Origin: Atopobium sp. UBA1382
Lineage (GTDB): Bacteria; Actinomycetota; Coriobacteriia; Coriobacteriales; Atopobiaceae
Assembly: GCA_002305805.1 (NCBI GenBank)
Contig: DBQY01000014.1
Location: forward strand, 116,470 to 170,856
Length of the DNA: 54,387 nt
Direction of reading: 5' to 3'
Shown piece after piece: positions 25,500 through 37,038 of this stretch; positions within the stretch are counted from its first letter, which is position 1, and each line of letters opens with the position of its first letter. Position numbers and translations under genes: made by a program. Under the pieces are notes generated by a model that searched no databases, was not told the origin of the DNA, and worked only from the letters and a program-made list of their open reading frames with translations.

Positions 25500-26779
25500 C
25501 GAACCTGCCCCTCCCCTCTCGCGAGGTACTTCGTCGTCGTCAGAGCAGACGCGCCCATGGGTCCACGTGCGTGGAGCTTCTGCGTGGATATGCCGATCTC
25601 GGCACCGAGGCCAAAGACGCCACCATCCGTGAAGCGCGTAGAGGCGTTCGCATAGACGACGGCTGCATCAACGCCGGAAAGGAAGCGTTCGCACGCCTCG
25701 TAGGAGTCAGAGACGATCGCCTCGGAGTGACCGGTCCCGTACCGGTTGATGTGCTCGATGGCCTCCTCGACACCAGACACGACGCGGACGCTGATCTCAA
25801 GGGCGAGATACTCTCTGCCCCAGTCCTCCTCCGTGGCGTCCACGAGCCCCTGGAGGAGGGCGTCACGGTCAGCGTCTTCCAGCGACTCAATCAGGGAGCG
25901 CGTCTCCGCGTCGACGTGGGCAACCACGTCAGCCCCCAGGAGGTCTCGAAGTGCGTCCGGGAGGAACTCACGCGCTATCGCGCGGTCGACGAGGAGCGAC
26001 TCGGCCGCGTTGCAGACGCCGATCCGCTGGGTCTTGGCGTTCATGAGGATGGCGCGCGCCTTGGAAAAGTCCGCCGCCTCATGAACGTAGACGTGGCAGT
26101 TGCCCGTGCCCGTTTCGATGACGGGAACCTTGGCGCCCTCCACGCAGGCACGGATGAGCGCCGCGCCTCCGCGCGGGATGAGTACGTCGACGAGCCCCGT
26201 GGCACCGAGGAGCTCGGCGGTCTGGGTGTGCTGCGCGTCATCGTCGACGTACTGCAGGGCGTCGGCGGGCAGCCCGGCCTCGACGAGCGCCGCGCGGCAG
26301 GAGTCTACGAGGGCGAGACACGACTCACGGGCTGCGGAGCCACCCTTGAGCACGCACGCGTTTCCCGAGCGAAGGCAGAGGCCAAAGGCGTCGGCCGTCA
26401 CGTTGGGGCGCGCCTCGTAGATCATCGCCACCACACCGAGGGGGACGCTCACCTGCTCGATGCGCAGGCCGTTCTCGAGAGTGGAACCGCTGACGACGCG
26501 CCCGAGCGGGTCCGGCTGCCGAGCGATGTCATCGAGCGAGTCGGCAATCGAAGAGATCCTCCCGGCATCGAGCATGAGGCGGTCCTGGAGGGGCAGGCTC
26601 ATGCCCGCCTCGCGCGCACGCACCAGATCGCGTGCGTTGGCCGCGATGATGACGTCGGCGTCCTCTCGAATGCGGCGCGCCGCACAGACGAGCGCGCGCT
26701 CGCGCGCCGCCCTCGAGGCACCCGCGAGCTCCCGCGCCGCCCCCTTGGCAAGCCCTGCCTTCTCCCTGGCCTCGGACAT
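25496..26779 (-). CDS. proA: Glutamate-5-semialdehyde dehydrogenase
   Basis: NADPH-dependent reduction of glutamyl-5-phosphate in proline synthesis. The 427-residue protein has IYEARPNVTADAFGLCLRSG, VLKGGSAARES, the catalytic Cys in IGVCNAAESLL and FGLGAEIGISTQKLHARGPM near the end. The ATG at 26777-26779 is preceded by AGGAAGGAG. It lies 13 bases after proB and is coupled to nadD, so proline and NAD genes share one transcript. Confidence 0.97.
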   Translation of the reverse strand: MSEAREKAGLAKGAARELAGASRAARERALVCAARRIREDADVIIAANARDLVRAREAGMSLPLQDRLMLDAGRISSIADSLDDIARQPDPLGRVVSGSTLENGLRIEQVSVPLGVVAMIYEARPNVTADAFGLCLRSGNACVLKGGSAARESCLALVDSCRAALVEAGLPADALQYVDDDAQHTQTAELLGATGLVDVLIPRGGAALIRACVEGAKVPVIETGTGNCHVYVHEAADFSKARAILMNAKTQRIGVCNAAESLLVDRAIAREFLPDALRDLLGADVVAHVDAETRSLIESLEDADRDALLQGLVDATEEDWGREYLALEISVRVVSGVEEAIEHINRYGTGHSEAIVSDSYEACERFLSGVDAAVVYANASTRFTDGGVFGLGAEIGISTQKLHARGPMGASALTTTKYLARGEGQVR

Positions 26780-26792
26780 GGTGAACTCCTTC

Positions 26793-29402
<2,610 letters not shown>

Positions 29403-29424
29403 CAGGTGCGAATGTCTGGTTGCG

Positions 29425-29673
29425 CTACGCCTCGCGGACGTGGACGCGGTGCTTGACGCCCTTGGTGAACTCGACGGTGCCGGCGGTGAGGGCAAACAGG
29501 GTGTCGTCCTTGCCGATGCCGACGTTGTCACCGGGGTGGATGTGCGTGCCGCGCTGGCGGACGAGGATCTCGCCGGCCTTCACGGTCTGGCCGCCGTAGC
29601 GCTTGGTGCCGAGACGCTGGGCGTTGGAATCACGGCCGTTGCGGGACGAGCCGAGGCCTTTCTTGTGAGCCAT
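29425..29673 (-). CDS. rpmA: 50S ribosomal protein bL27
   Basis: Large-subunit protein reaching the peptidyl transferase centre. The 82-residue product starts [20 protein letters not shown] and has [20 protein letters not shown]. It begins directly with AHKKG and lacks the cleavable N-terminal extension found in Firmicutes; consistent with that, no prp (ysxB) protease gene lies between rplU and rpmA (36-base gap). Confidence 0.98.
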   Translation of the reverse strand: MAHKKGLGSSRNGRDSNAQRLGTKRYGGQTVKAGEILVRQRGTHIHPGDNVGIGKDDTLFALTAGTVEFTKGVKHRVHVREA

Positions 29674-29709
29674 GGTATGACCTGCCTTCTCTAGAGCGAG
29701 GGACGAGAG

Positions 29710-30018
29710 TTACGCGGGAATCTCAACGACCTTGAGCTTCGTCAGGTTCTGACGGTGGCCGTTGGCGCGGTGATAGCGCTTGCGCTTCTTGAGCTTGAAG
29801 ACGAGGACCTTCTCGCCCTTGAACTGCTCGACGACCTCGGCGGTGACCTTCTTGCCCTCAAGGGGAGCAGAGCCAACGATGGTCTTGGTGCCGTCGTTCA
29901 CGAGAAGAACGGGGAGCTCGACCTTGTCGCCAGGCTGCGCGTCGAGCTTCTCGACGTCGATGACGTCACCCTCGGCAACCTTATACTGCTTGCCACCAGT
30001 TGCTACGATTGCGTACAT
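29710..30018 (-). CDS. rplU: 50S ribosomal protein bL21
   Basis: Large-subunit ribosomal protein L21. The 102-residue product begins MYAIVATGGKQYKVAEGDVI and ends with the KKRKRYHRANGHRQNLTKLKV signature. The ATG at 30016-30018 follows GAAGGG. First gene of rplU-rpmA, with a strong promoter upstream. Confidence 0.98.
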   Translation of the reverse strand: MYAIVATGGKQYKVAEGDVIDVEKLDAQPGDKVELPVLLVNDGTKTIVGSAPLEGKKVTAEVVEQFKGEKVLVFKLKKRKRYHRANGHRQNLTKLKVVEIPA

Positions 30019-30059
30019 GTGCGAAACCCTTCATTGCTGGCTGAATGCAACAGTTGCTT

Positions 30060-30088
30060 ATATTACTAGCAGCGTCTCGACTCGTCAA
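30060..30088 (-). promoter_or_regulatory. Strong promoter for rplU-rpmA
   Basis: Minus-strand -35 TTGACG (30083-30088) and -10 TAATAT (30060-30065) with an exact 17-base spacer, the closest match to the housekeeping consensus in the window. Initiation near 30053 gives a leader of about 35 bases. Confidence 0.88.
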
Positions 30089-30167
30089 CAAAGGAGTTGG
30101 CGTGACCTGCGGATACCGTAAGGGAAAAGACGGTGCCGAGAATCGCGTCCAGACGATGCGACCTTGC

Positions 30168-30950
30168 TCAGGATAATGGTGCGGGCGCGTTTGCGCCAAA
30201 GGGTCCGAGAGGCTCCACAAGACGACCATCTTCCATGTGCCACTGGCCGACTCTTCGTATGCGCACGAGCTGCGGGCGAGGCAGGTCAGCACGCGCGAGC
30301 GCCGCATCGAGCAGCACCTGGGGCCTGAGCGACGCAGAGGCGACGGAGCGGGTCTCGATGCGCAGGGAGACAGACCCGACCTCCCCGCCGAGCGCCGAGA
30401 CGCCCGCGAGCGTGGCTGCAACGTCGACGGTCTTCTCCTTCTCGCCGCGCAGATAGGTGATGACACCGCCCGCGCGCACGCGCTCGATGCCGTCCAGAAG
30501 CGTCCCGGCATCGAGCCCCTCCCCGAGCAGCGTGGCCTCCCACGCGGCGTGGTCGAGCCAAGCCTCGAGGGCCGGGAGCCTGCCGGGCACGTAGCCGGCC
30601 TCGTAGGGAGCGAGCGCGGGCGGGGTCGCCGCGCGGAGCCGCTCGAGCGCCTCCGCAGGATCGACGGCCTCGAGGAGACGAACGTCAAAGTACTCGCAGG
30701 CGGAGCTCGTGCCGGTCGGCAGCGCGCTCGAGAACTGGATGCGCATGCGTCGTGCGAAGCCGTTGCCGATGGAGAACGGGAGCCCCGAGCGCCTCACGCA
30801 GCGCTCGACGGTGGAGATCAGGTCAAGGTGCCCGAGAAACGCGAGCCGGCTGTCCTTGTGGTAGCGGACGCGCAGACGCGCGAGGTCCGCCTTTACGGGA
30901 AGATCCTGGGGGCGTGCGGAGACGGGCTGAGTCTGCTGGCGGTCGCTCAT
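30168..30950 (-). CDS. DUF2344 (TIGR03936-type) radical-SAM-associated protein
   Basis: The 260-residue protein opens with a polar lead, then LARLRVRYHKDSRLAFLGHL and RSGLPFSIGNGFARRMRIQF, hallmarks of the DUF2344 partner of a radical SAM protein. It also has TSSACEYFDVRL and ends LGPFGANAP. In many bacteria this protein is fused to, or directly follows, the TIGR03960-type radical SAM protein, as here (ATGA overlap). The biochemical role is unknown to me; its frequent position before ribosomal genes rplU/rpmA suggests RNA or ribosome modification, which is inference. The ATG at 30948-30950 is the start; the longer open frame upstream lies in the radical SAM gene. Confidence 0.88.
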   Translation of the reverse strand: MSDRQQTQPVSARPQDLPVKADLARLRVRYHKDSRLAFLGHLDLISTVERCVRRSGLPFSIGNGFARRMRIQFSSALPTGTSSACEYFDVRLLEAVDPAEALERLRAATPPALAPYEAGYVPGRLPALEAWLDHAAWEATLLGEGLDAGTLLDGIERVRAGGVITYLRGEKEKTVDVAATLAGVSALGGEVGSVSLRIETRSVASASLRPQVLLDAALARADLPRPQLVRIRRVGQWHMEDGRLVEPLGPFGANAPAPLS

Positions 30951-32824
30951 GCCCTCACCCCCTGTATGACGTTGCTGACGCCGAGGGTCGGGCACACGCC
31001 GCAGCCGACGCAGCTTGAACGAGTGCAGTCGGACGTGGTCACGCCACGCGTGGCACGAAGCCACTCGCGCTGCAGGAAGCCCTTGTCGACACCTGGGGAC
31101 GTGTGCTCCCAGGGTAGCCGTGCGGAGAGCGGGAACTCCTCGCACGCGAGGTCAACGAGATCGAACCCACAGTCGCGGGCCGCCTCCTCCCACAGGTCGA
31201 ACCTGAACTCGCTCGTCCAGGCATCAAAGCGGCACCCAAGCTCCCAGGCGCGACGGACGAGCGGGAACCCGGCACGACCCATCTTGGAGAGCGCCCCCTC
31301 GACGAGGGAGACGTCCGCGTCGTGGTACGAGACGCGGATTGCGCGATCGCGCACCTCGTGGAGCAGCAGCTGCTGGCGACGACGGACCTCGTCGGGGTCA
31401 AGCTGACCGCACCACTGGAAGGGTGTGAACGCCTTCGGGACGAGCACGGCCACCGAGATGGAGACGGAGACGCCACTCTTGGGCCCGCGGCCGACGACCT
31501 CGCGCCCGATCTCGAGCACGCGCTCTGCCATACGGGCAATCCCCACGATGTCCTCGTCCGTCTCGGTCGGCAACCCCATCATGAAGTAGAGCTTCATCCT
31601 CCGCCATCCGGCCTCGAAGGCGTTTCGCGCGGCGCTCTCGAGGTCGTCCTCGGTCACGTTCTTGTTGATGACGTCACGTAGGCGCTGGCTGCCCGCCTCG
31701 GGGGCGAAGGTGAGCCCTCCCCTGCGCCCGCCGGCCACCGCCGCCGCCATGTCGACCCCAAAGGAGTCGAGCCGCTGGGAGGGGATGGAGACGCGTACGC
31801 CGTTCCCCGCCAGCGCATGGTTGAATCCGTTCAGGATCTGCTCGCACTGGGAGTGGTCGGTCGTCGAGAGCGACGAGAGCGAGATCTCATTGTGGCCGCT
31901 CTCCAGAAGACCGCGCACGCCGCACTCGACGACCTGGTCGACCGGACGCTCCCTGACCGGTCGGTACGTCATCCCCGCCTGGCAGAACCTGCAACCGCGC
32001 GCACAGCCGCGCAGCACCTCGAGGGAGAGGCGGTCCTGGACGATGCCGGTATACGGGACGATGCGCTGAGCAACGGCCGGCGTGGCGGCAAAGTCCTGGA
32101 CACAGCGCTTGCAGACGACGGCCGGGGCGCCCACCCCCTCCCGGGGAACCGCGTAGCCCCAACGCGTCGACGTCTCGTCGATGCAAAGATCATAGAGGGA
32201 TGGGACGTAGGTCCCGGGGACGAGGGCGAGGCGCCGAAGCAGCTCCTCCCTCGAGACACCCTCGGCACGCGCGTCCCTGATGCACGCACAGACCTCGACG
32301 ATGGACTCCTCGCCATCGCCGAGCAGGACGGCGTCGAAGACCTCCGCGAGCGGCTCGCAGTTCCAGGCGGAGGGACCGCCGGCGAGGATTATGGGGTCGT
32401 CCTCGTCGCGCGCGGACGAGGTGAGGGCGATACCGGCAAGGTCGAGCGTCTCGAGGACGTTCGTGGCAATGAGTTCGTGCGCGAGCGTGAAGCCGATGGC
32501 GTCGAACGAGGCGAGCGGCGCGGAGCCCTCGAGCGAGAGCAGGGGCACACCGCGCTCCCTCATGAGCTCGGAGAGGTCCTTCCAGGGGAGGTAGCAGCGC
32601 TCGCAGCTCATGCCCTCCTGCGCGTTGACCTGGTTGTAGAGTATGGCGACGCCCAGGTTGGGCTGGCCCACCTCGTAGACGTCGGCGTAGACCATGCAGA
32701 GATGGAAGGGTCCGTCCTGCTCCTCGCAGGCGCCCCACTCGTGGTCGAGATAACGGGCCGGGTGCTCGACCAGGGGCAGAAGCGGCTCGATGAGATGAAA
32801 GAGGTTCGCGCGCTCTGCCCTCAT
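30947..32824 (-). CDS. TIGR03960-family radical SAM protein
   Basis: A 625-residue protein with an N-terminal B12-binding-like fold (about 40-200: LCMVYADVYEVGQPNLG, PIILAGGPSAWNCEPLAEVF) and a radical SAM core with CARGCRFCQAG, the CxxxCxxC iron-sulfur ligands, at about residue 278. Further GLTFAPEAGSQRLRDVINK and YFMMGLPTETDEDI match the family. The C-terminal part has a second cysteine group (CTRSSCVGCGVC) that could hold an auxiliary cluster. Substrate unknown. It overlaps its DUF2344 partner and the DUF697-like gene upstream by 4 bases each, so the three are co-translated. Confidence 0.9.
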   Translation of the reverse strand: MRAERANLFHLIEPLLPLVEHPARYLDHEWGACEEQDGPFHLCMVYADVYEVGQPNLGVAILYNQVNAQEGMSCERCYLPWKDLSELMRERGVPLLSLEGSAPLASFDAIGFTLAHELIATNVLETLDLAGIALTSSARDEDDPIILAGGPSAWNCEPLAEVFDAVLLGDGEESIVEVCACIRDARAEGVSREELLRRLALVPGTYVPSLYDLCIDETSTRWGYAVPREGVGAPAVVCKRCVQDFAATPAVAQRIVPYTGIVQDRLSLEVLRGCARGCRFCQAGMTYRPVRERPVDQVVECGVRGLLESGHNEISLSSLSTTDHSQCEQILNGFNHALAGNGVRVSIPSQRLDSFGVDMAAAVAGGRRGGLTFAPEAGSQRLRDVINKNVTEDDLESAARNAFEAGWRRMKLYFMMGLPTETDEDIVGIARMAERVLEIGREVVGRGPKSGVSVSISVAVLVPKAFTPFQWCGQLDPDEVRRRQQLLLHEVRDRAIRVSYHDADVSLVEGALSKMGRAGFPLVRRAWELGCRFDAWTSEFRFDLWEEAARDCGFDLVDLACEEFPLSARLPWEHTSPGVDKGFLQREWLRATRGVTTSDCTRSSCVGCGVCPTLGVSNVIQGVRA

Positions 32825-33753
32825 GCGCGACCCCCCTCGATGGTCACATACCCGTCGTCCGCCTGAGGGGAGGCGAGCGGGAGCGCCTCGCCCGCCTGCG
32901 GGCGGTCGCCACTAGATGCGTCGGCTTTTCGGGGCGGCTCGATGTCAAAGCGTGCTCTCAGCGCGGACCCGGTCGCGAGCGTTCCGCCGTATGCGACGCC
33001 CGTGCGCACGAGCAGGCCGATGCCGGGGACGGCGCCGAGCAGGGTGCGGGCAATGGTGCGCCAGGCAAGGCCCGAGCAGACGACCCCGGCGAGCTCGGCG
33101 GCACGCGAGGGCTCGAGGGGTCGACCGTACGCCGCGGCGATGTCGAGGGCGAGCTTCACCTGATTTGCCGTCATGACCGGGAGGTCGGAGCCAGGGATCA
33201 GGTGCACCGCGCCGACCGCGGCGTTCTGAAGGGCACAGCGGGAGATGAGTCGCTGCGTGACGGCGCGACGGCAGAACGGGAAGTTTGCCGCCAGGGCAAT
33301 CTCCTTCTCCACGGAGGCGGAGAGCCAGAGCGCGAGCTTGTCGGCAAGAACCTCGGGGCTCGACGCGGCGACCACCCCCACGCGCGCGGCTAGCTCGTCC
33401 TCGGTCTCGGGCAGCGCGACGTCGAGCGCGCCCTCCACCACCAGCGCGACGGGGACCCCCTGACGGGCATGGGCGAGCGCGGGGGCGACGTCCGACCCCG
33501 GGCCCATCAGTGCGAGCGCGGCGTCGGGGGGCTCCGCCGAAGGGAGGCACCCCCGGAGCGGCAGGACGCGGACCCGGCCTCCCGAGCGCGCCGGCACGAG
33601 CGCGTCCTTGACGGCAAGCACGAGTTCGCGCGGGCAGGAGGGGTCGACGAGGACGTGAATGAGCACACGCTCGTCACGCGCGCGCACGGCAGTGCGAGCG
33701 AACCCGATCACTTCGGCGGTTCTTCCGACCGACCAGCCTTTCGCAGCCACCAT
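32821..33753 (-). CDS. DUF697-like membrane protein of unknown function
   Basis: The 310-residue product has an N-terminal Rossmann-like half (VLIHVLVDPSCPRELVLAVK, ALALMGPGSDVAPAL, PVALVVEGALDVAL) and a C-terminal half resembling DUF697 (NAAVGAVHLIPGSDLPVMTA, LALDIAAAYG, then weak hydrophobic helices ARTLLGAVPGIGLLVRTGVA). DUF697 domains are often attached to GTPases, but I see no P-loop here. A Pro/Asp-rich tail follows. It lies between rodA (28-base gap) and the radical SAM gene (4-base overlap). Function cannot be stated; membrane association is likely. Confidence 0.75.
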   Translation of the reverse strand: MVAAKGWSVGRTAEVIGFARTAVRARDERVLIHVLVDPSCPRELVLAVKDALVPARSGGRVRVLPLRGCLPSAEPPDAALALMGPGSDVAPALAHARQGVPVALVVEGALDVALPETEDELAARVGVVAASSPEVLADKLALWLSASVEKEIALAANFPFCRRAVTQRLISRCALQNAAVGAVHLIPGSDLPVMTANQVKLALDIAAAYGRPLEPSRAAELAGVVCSGLAWRTIARTLLGAVPGIGLLVRTGVAYGGTLATGSALRARFDIEPPRKADASSGDRPQAGEALPLASPQADDGYVTIEGGRA

Positions 33754-33781
33754 CTACTCCAATCGAACCATGCGGCGGGCG

Positions 33782-34978
33782 CTAGGCCGCCTTCTGACGA
33801 TGTCTCCAGACCGACTGGACGACGCCGACAGAGACGAGCTGAACGACCATTGACGAGGACCCGTACGTAACGAACGGGAGGGGAATGCCTGTGATGGGCA
33901 TGATCCCAAGACACATGCCCACGTTCTCGAGGACCTGGAACGTCCACATGGCCACGCAGCCGATCAGGACGAGCCGGGAGAAGAACGACTCGGTCTTCAT
34001 CGCGAGGAGAATGGTCGAGAAGATCATCCAGGCGTAGAGGCCGAGCAGGATGACCGACCCGACGAATCCGAACTGCTCGGCGAACAACGAGAAGACGAAG
34101 TCCGTCTGCGCCTCGGGGACGAATCCGTTGAGTGCCTGCGTGGCATTGCCGAAGCCCTTGCCGAACAGACCGCCCGAGCCCACGGCGATCATGGCCTGCT
34201 GAAGGTTGTAGCCGTCTCCGGTGGGGTCCACGCTCGGGTCGACGAAGACGATGAGTCGCTTGAGCTGATAGTCCTTGAGGATGTGGGGCAGGCCGTCGAT
34301 CATGGACGTGACCACCACGAGCGCGGCAACGCCGACGATGAGCGCGATGGTGAGCAGCACCCAGGTCCGTGGCGCGCCGCTCACGATGATGATTGTGGCC
34401 CCGATGAAGAAGATGATCAGGCCGGTGCCGAGGTCGAGCGAGAGGATTAGCAGCAGCGGCACAAGCAGCGTGCCGCAGAGCTTGGCATAGTCACGAAACG
34501 TCTCGATCTTGCCGTTGTACTGAGCGCAGGCGGACGCCATGAGGAAGATCGTGACGATCTTTCCCGGCTCCGAGGGCTGGAAGCGAAGCGGGCCGATCCG
34601 CACCCATCCGACCATGCCGAGTCCGCCCTCGTACCCGAGGCCGGGAACGCGCGGCAGCACCATGAGAACGCAGGCGAGCACAAAGAGCGCCGTGGTCATG
34701 TTAGAGAGCGAGCGACAGTCGTAGCGCCAGACGAAGACGGCGGCGACCAGACCGATGGCGATGCCGCCCAGATGGCTCACGAAGTTTGCCTCCGGGATGG
34801 AGAGCGAGGCGGACCATATGGTGATGACGCCGGCGATGACGATCAAGAGGGCCGGGATGAGCTGGGAGAGATAGAGGTTGTCAAGCTTCCCGCGCCTGCC
34901 GCCGACGCTGCTGCGCGCGTTCCGCGCCCCACCCGGGGCGCCTCCCCCCGCAAGGGACCTCATGGCTTCAAGTGGCAT
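33782..34978 (-). CDS. rodA: Rod-shape SEDS glycosyltransferase RodA
   Basis: Polymerises lipid II into glycan strands with its partner PBP2 during elongation. The 398-residue protein has about ten membrane segments. Family marks include GGLGMVGWVRIGPLRFQPSE, the catalytic-region Asp in SLDLGTGLI, ERLIVFVDP-like KRLIVFVDPSVDPTGDGYNL, GSGGLFGKGFGNATQ, LPEAQTDFVFS-like VPEAQTDFVFSLFAEQFG and GIPLPFVTYGSSSMV. The ATG at 34976-34978 follows GGGGGAG and starts 8 bases after the mrdA stop; a much longer open frame upstream is within mrdA. Confidence 0.95.
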   Translation of the reverse strand: MPLEAMRSLAGGGAPGGARNARSSVGGRRGKLDNLYLSQLIPALLIVIAGVITIWSASLSIPEANFVSHLGGIAIGLVAAVFVWRYDCRSLSNMTTALFVLACVLMVLPRVPGLGYEGGLGMVGWVRIGPLRFQPSEPGKIVTIFLMASACAQYNGKIETFRDYAKLCGTLLVPLLLILSLDLGTGLIIFFIGATIIIVSGAPRTWVLLTIALIVGVAALVVVTSMIDGLPHILKDYQLKRLIVFVDPSVDPTGDGYNLQQAMIAVGSGGLFGKGFGNATQALNGFVPEAQTDFVFSLFAEQFGFVGSVILLGLYAWMIFSTILLAMKTESFFSRLVLIGCVAMWTFQVLENVGMCLGIMPITGIPLPFVTYGSSSMVVQLVSVGVVQSVWRHRQKAA

Positions 34979-34986
34979 GGCTCCCC

Positions 34987-37029
34987 CTAGTCCCCGGCCG
35001 CATAGACGGCCGTCGAGGTGTCCGGTTCCCCATAGATCGCACCGAGGGTGTCGCGCGCGACGAGCATGGCGGTCGTCGCGCCCCAGTCGCCTCCGTCGAC
35101 GTTGGCGACGACAACGTACTTGGGGTCGTCGGACGGCGCATAGCAGCCGAACCAGCAGACGTTGGTGTCGGAGGCAGTCTGCTCGGCCGTCCCCGTCTTT
35201 CCCGCGACCTGGATGCTCATGTTGGTCCAGTGCTCCGCCTGCGACGGGGATTCCTCGTAGATAACGCCCCACATGCCCCGCTCGACGATGTCGCGGTAGG
35301 ACTGGTCCTCCTCGACGTCGACGAGCTGCTCGACGCGGTACTCGGAGACAAAGCCCTCTCCCACCTTGGAGCGGACGCCCCTCAGCACGTGGGGGCGCCA
35401 GATTGGGCCGCGGTTGGCGATGCTGCAGTAGGCATCGGCCATCTGCAGGCAGGTGACGAGCATGTCTCCCTGTCCGATGGCGATGTTGCAGTTGTCGCCA
35501 CCCTTCCAGCTGCTGTCCTCGTCGGAATACCCGAGCTCCTTGTAGTAGCTCTGCTTCCACTCGGCGTCCGGCACGCGGCCGGCAGCCTCGCCGTTGAGGT
35601 CGATGCCGGAGGCTGCGCCCAGACCGTAGCTGCGGAAGGTCTCCTGCATGCCCTCCGGTGTCTCGGCGTAGTAGAACCCCTTGCCGATCTCGTAGAACAC
35701 GACGTCGCACGAATAGGTGATGCCCGACGTGAGGTTGATGTCACCATGCCCGGACTCCTGCCAGCACTTCATGATGGTGCCGTCCTGGCTGCTGCCCGAC
35801 CAGGACCACCAGCCGGAGCAGTACCAGGAGGAGTCGGTTGTGGCGACGCCATAGTTGAGCGCGCTAAACGCCGTGAGAGGCTTGATGACGGAGCCCGAGG
35901 GGTACTGCCCCGCGATGGCGCGGTTGAGGAGCGGGTAGTGGGAGCCCTCGTCCGAGAGCGCGTCCCAGTCCGCCTGCGATATGCCGCCGGTGAACACGTT
36001 GGGCGAGAAGGTCGGGTAGCTCGCCATGGCTATCACCTCGCCAGTGGTGCAGTCGAGTGCGACGACGCTTCCGCTGTAGCAGCGCTGCCCCGCCTCGCGC
36101 TGGGAGGTGACGATCTTCTCCAGGGACTCCTCCGCGGCCTTCTGGATGTCGAGGTCGATCGTGAGGACGACGTCTGAGCCCGGCTCGGGTTCGATGCTGG
36201 TCGAGTACCCGAGGACGCTCCCCTCCGCGTCGACGAAGACGATCTGCTCGCCGCGGTTTCCGGCGAGGACGTTCTCGTAGCTGAGCTCGACGCCCGACTG
36301 GCCCACAACGTCGCCGGAGCGATAGGTGACCTCTCCGTCGTCCGCCTCCTCGTTGGCCTTGAGCTGGTCCTCGGTCACGGTGCCGACATAGCCGACCACG
36401 TGAGCGGCGAGCGAGCCGTGGGGGTAGGAGCGCTGCGTGCGCTGCTGGACCGTGACGCCGGGGAAGGCCTCGGGATGCTCCCCGATGAACGCGACGACGC
36501 GCCTCGAGATGTCGACGGAGACGGTGCGCGGGCTCTGGTAGCCCTCGGTCGTGTCCTGGAGCTTGCGTCGCACCGCCTGCGCGGGCATGCCGATGAGATT
36601 GGCGAGCAGCTGGACCTCGACCTGGTCGTCGATGACGTCGCCCTCGGCGACGACGGTCAGACTCGAACGGTTGCCCACGATCTCGCGACCGTTCCTGTCG
36701 AGGATGCGTCCGCGCGGCGCCTGGGTATAGATCACGCTCCGGCGGTTTCGCTCAGCCTGCTCGGCATAGTCCTCAGAGGAGACGAGCTGCATCGACCAGA
36801 GGCGCGCGAGCAGGACGCTGAACACGGCCCCCACGCCCACGGCGAGCCCCACCAGGCGCGAGGAGGCGGTCTTCTCGGCAGAGGAGTCCGAGCCTCCCGA
36901 CGCGCGCGGGGCGGCGCCCCCGATGTCGAAGGTGAAATTGGCCTCGGAACGGCCGAAGAGGACGAACACGATGATGAGCGCGATCGCAAGGACCACGCAC
37001 ACGATGACTATGATGAGCGAGAGGTCCAT
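34987..37029 (-). CDS. mrdA: Penicillin-binding protein 2, elongation transpeptidase
   Basis: Cross-links peptidoglycan with RodA during lateral growth. The 680-residue protein has a pedestal domain with APRGRILDRNGREIV, then a transpeptidase domain: catalytic Ser380/Lys383 in YPSGSVIKPLTA, S439-C-D in TYSCDVVFYEIG, and KTG at 610-612 in VAGKTGTAEQ. Unusually there are two hydrophobic N-terminal segments (about 3-25 and 59-80) with a charged 30-residue linker; most class B PBPs have one. The ATG at 37027-37029 has TAGGGG at good spacing and is 9 bases after mreD, so the first segment is genuinely translated. Confidence 0.95.
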   Translation of the reverse strand: MDLSLIIVIVCVVLAIALIIVFVLFGRSEANFTFDIGGAAPRASGGSDSSAEKTASSRLVGLAVGVGAVFSVLLARLWSMQLVSSEDYAEQAERNRRSVIYTQAPRGRILDRNGREIVGNRSSLTVVAEGDVIDDQVEVQLLANLIGMPAQAVRRKLQDTTEGYQSPRTVSVDISRRVVAFIGEHPEAFPGVTVQQRTQRSYPHGSLAAHVVGYVGTVTEDQLKANEEADDGEVTYRSGDVVGQSGVELSYENVLAGNRGEQIVFVDAEGSVLGYSTSIEPEPGSDVVLTIDLDIQKAAEESLEKIVTSQREAGQRCYSGSVVALDCTTGEVIAMASYPTFSPNVFTGGISQADWDALSDEGSHYPLLNRAIAGQYPSGSVIKPLTAFSALNYGVATTDSSWYCSGWWSWSGSSQDGTIMKCWQESGHGDINLTSGITYSCDVVFYEIGKGFYYAETPEGMQETFRSYGLGAASGIDLNGEAAGRVPDAEWKQSYYKELGYSDEDSSWKGGDNCNIAIGQGDMLVTCLQMADAYCSIANRGPIWRPHVLRGVRSKVGEGFVSEYRVEQLVDVEEDQSYRDIVERGMWGVIYEESPSQAEHWTNMSIQVAGKTGTAEQTASDTNVCWFGCYAPSDDPKYVVVANVDGGDWGATTAMLVARDTLGAIYGEPDTSTAVYAAGD

Positions 37030-37038
37030 GAACGACCC

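Noticed and set aside
33782..35710. 642-codon version of rodA starting within mrdA
   Set aside because: The first 240 or so residues are an out-of-frame reading of mrdA; the RodA start at 34978 has a ribosome site and family-like N-terminus.
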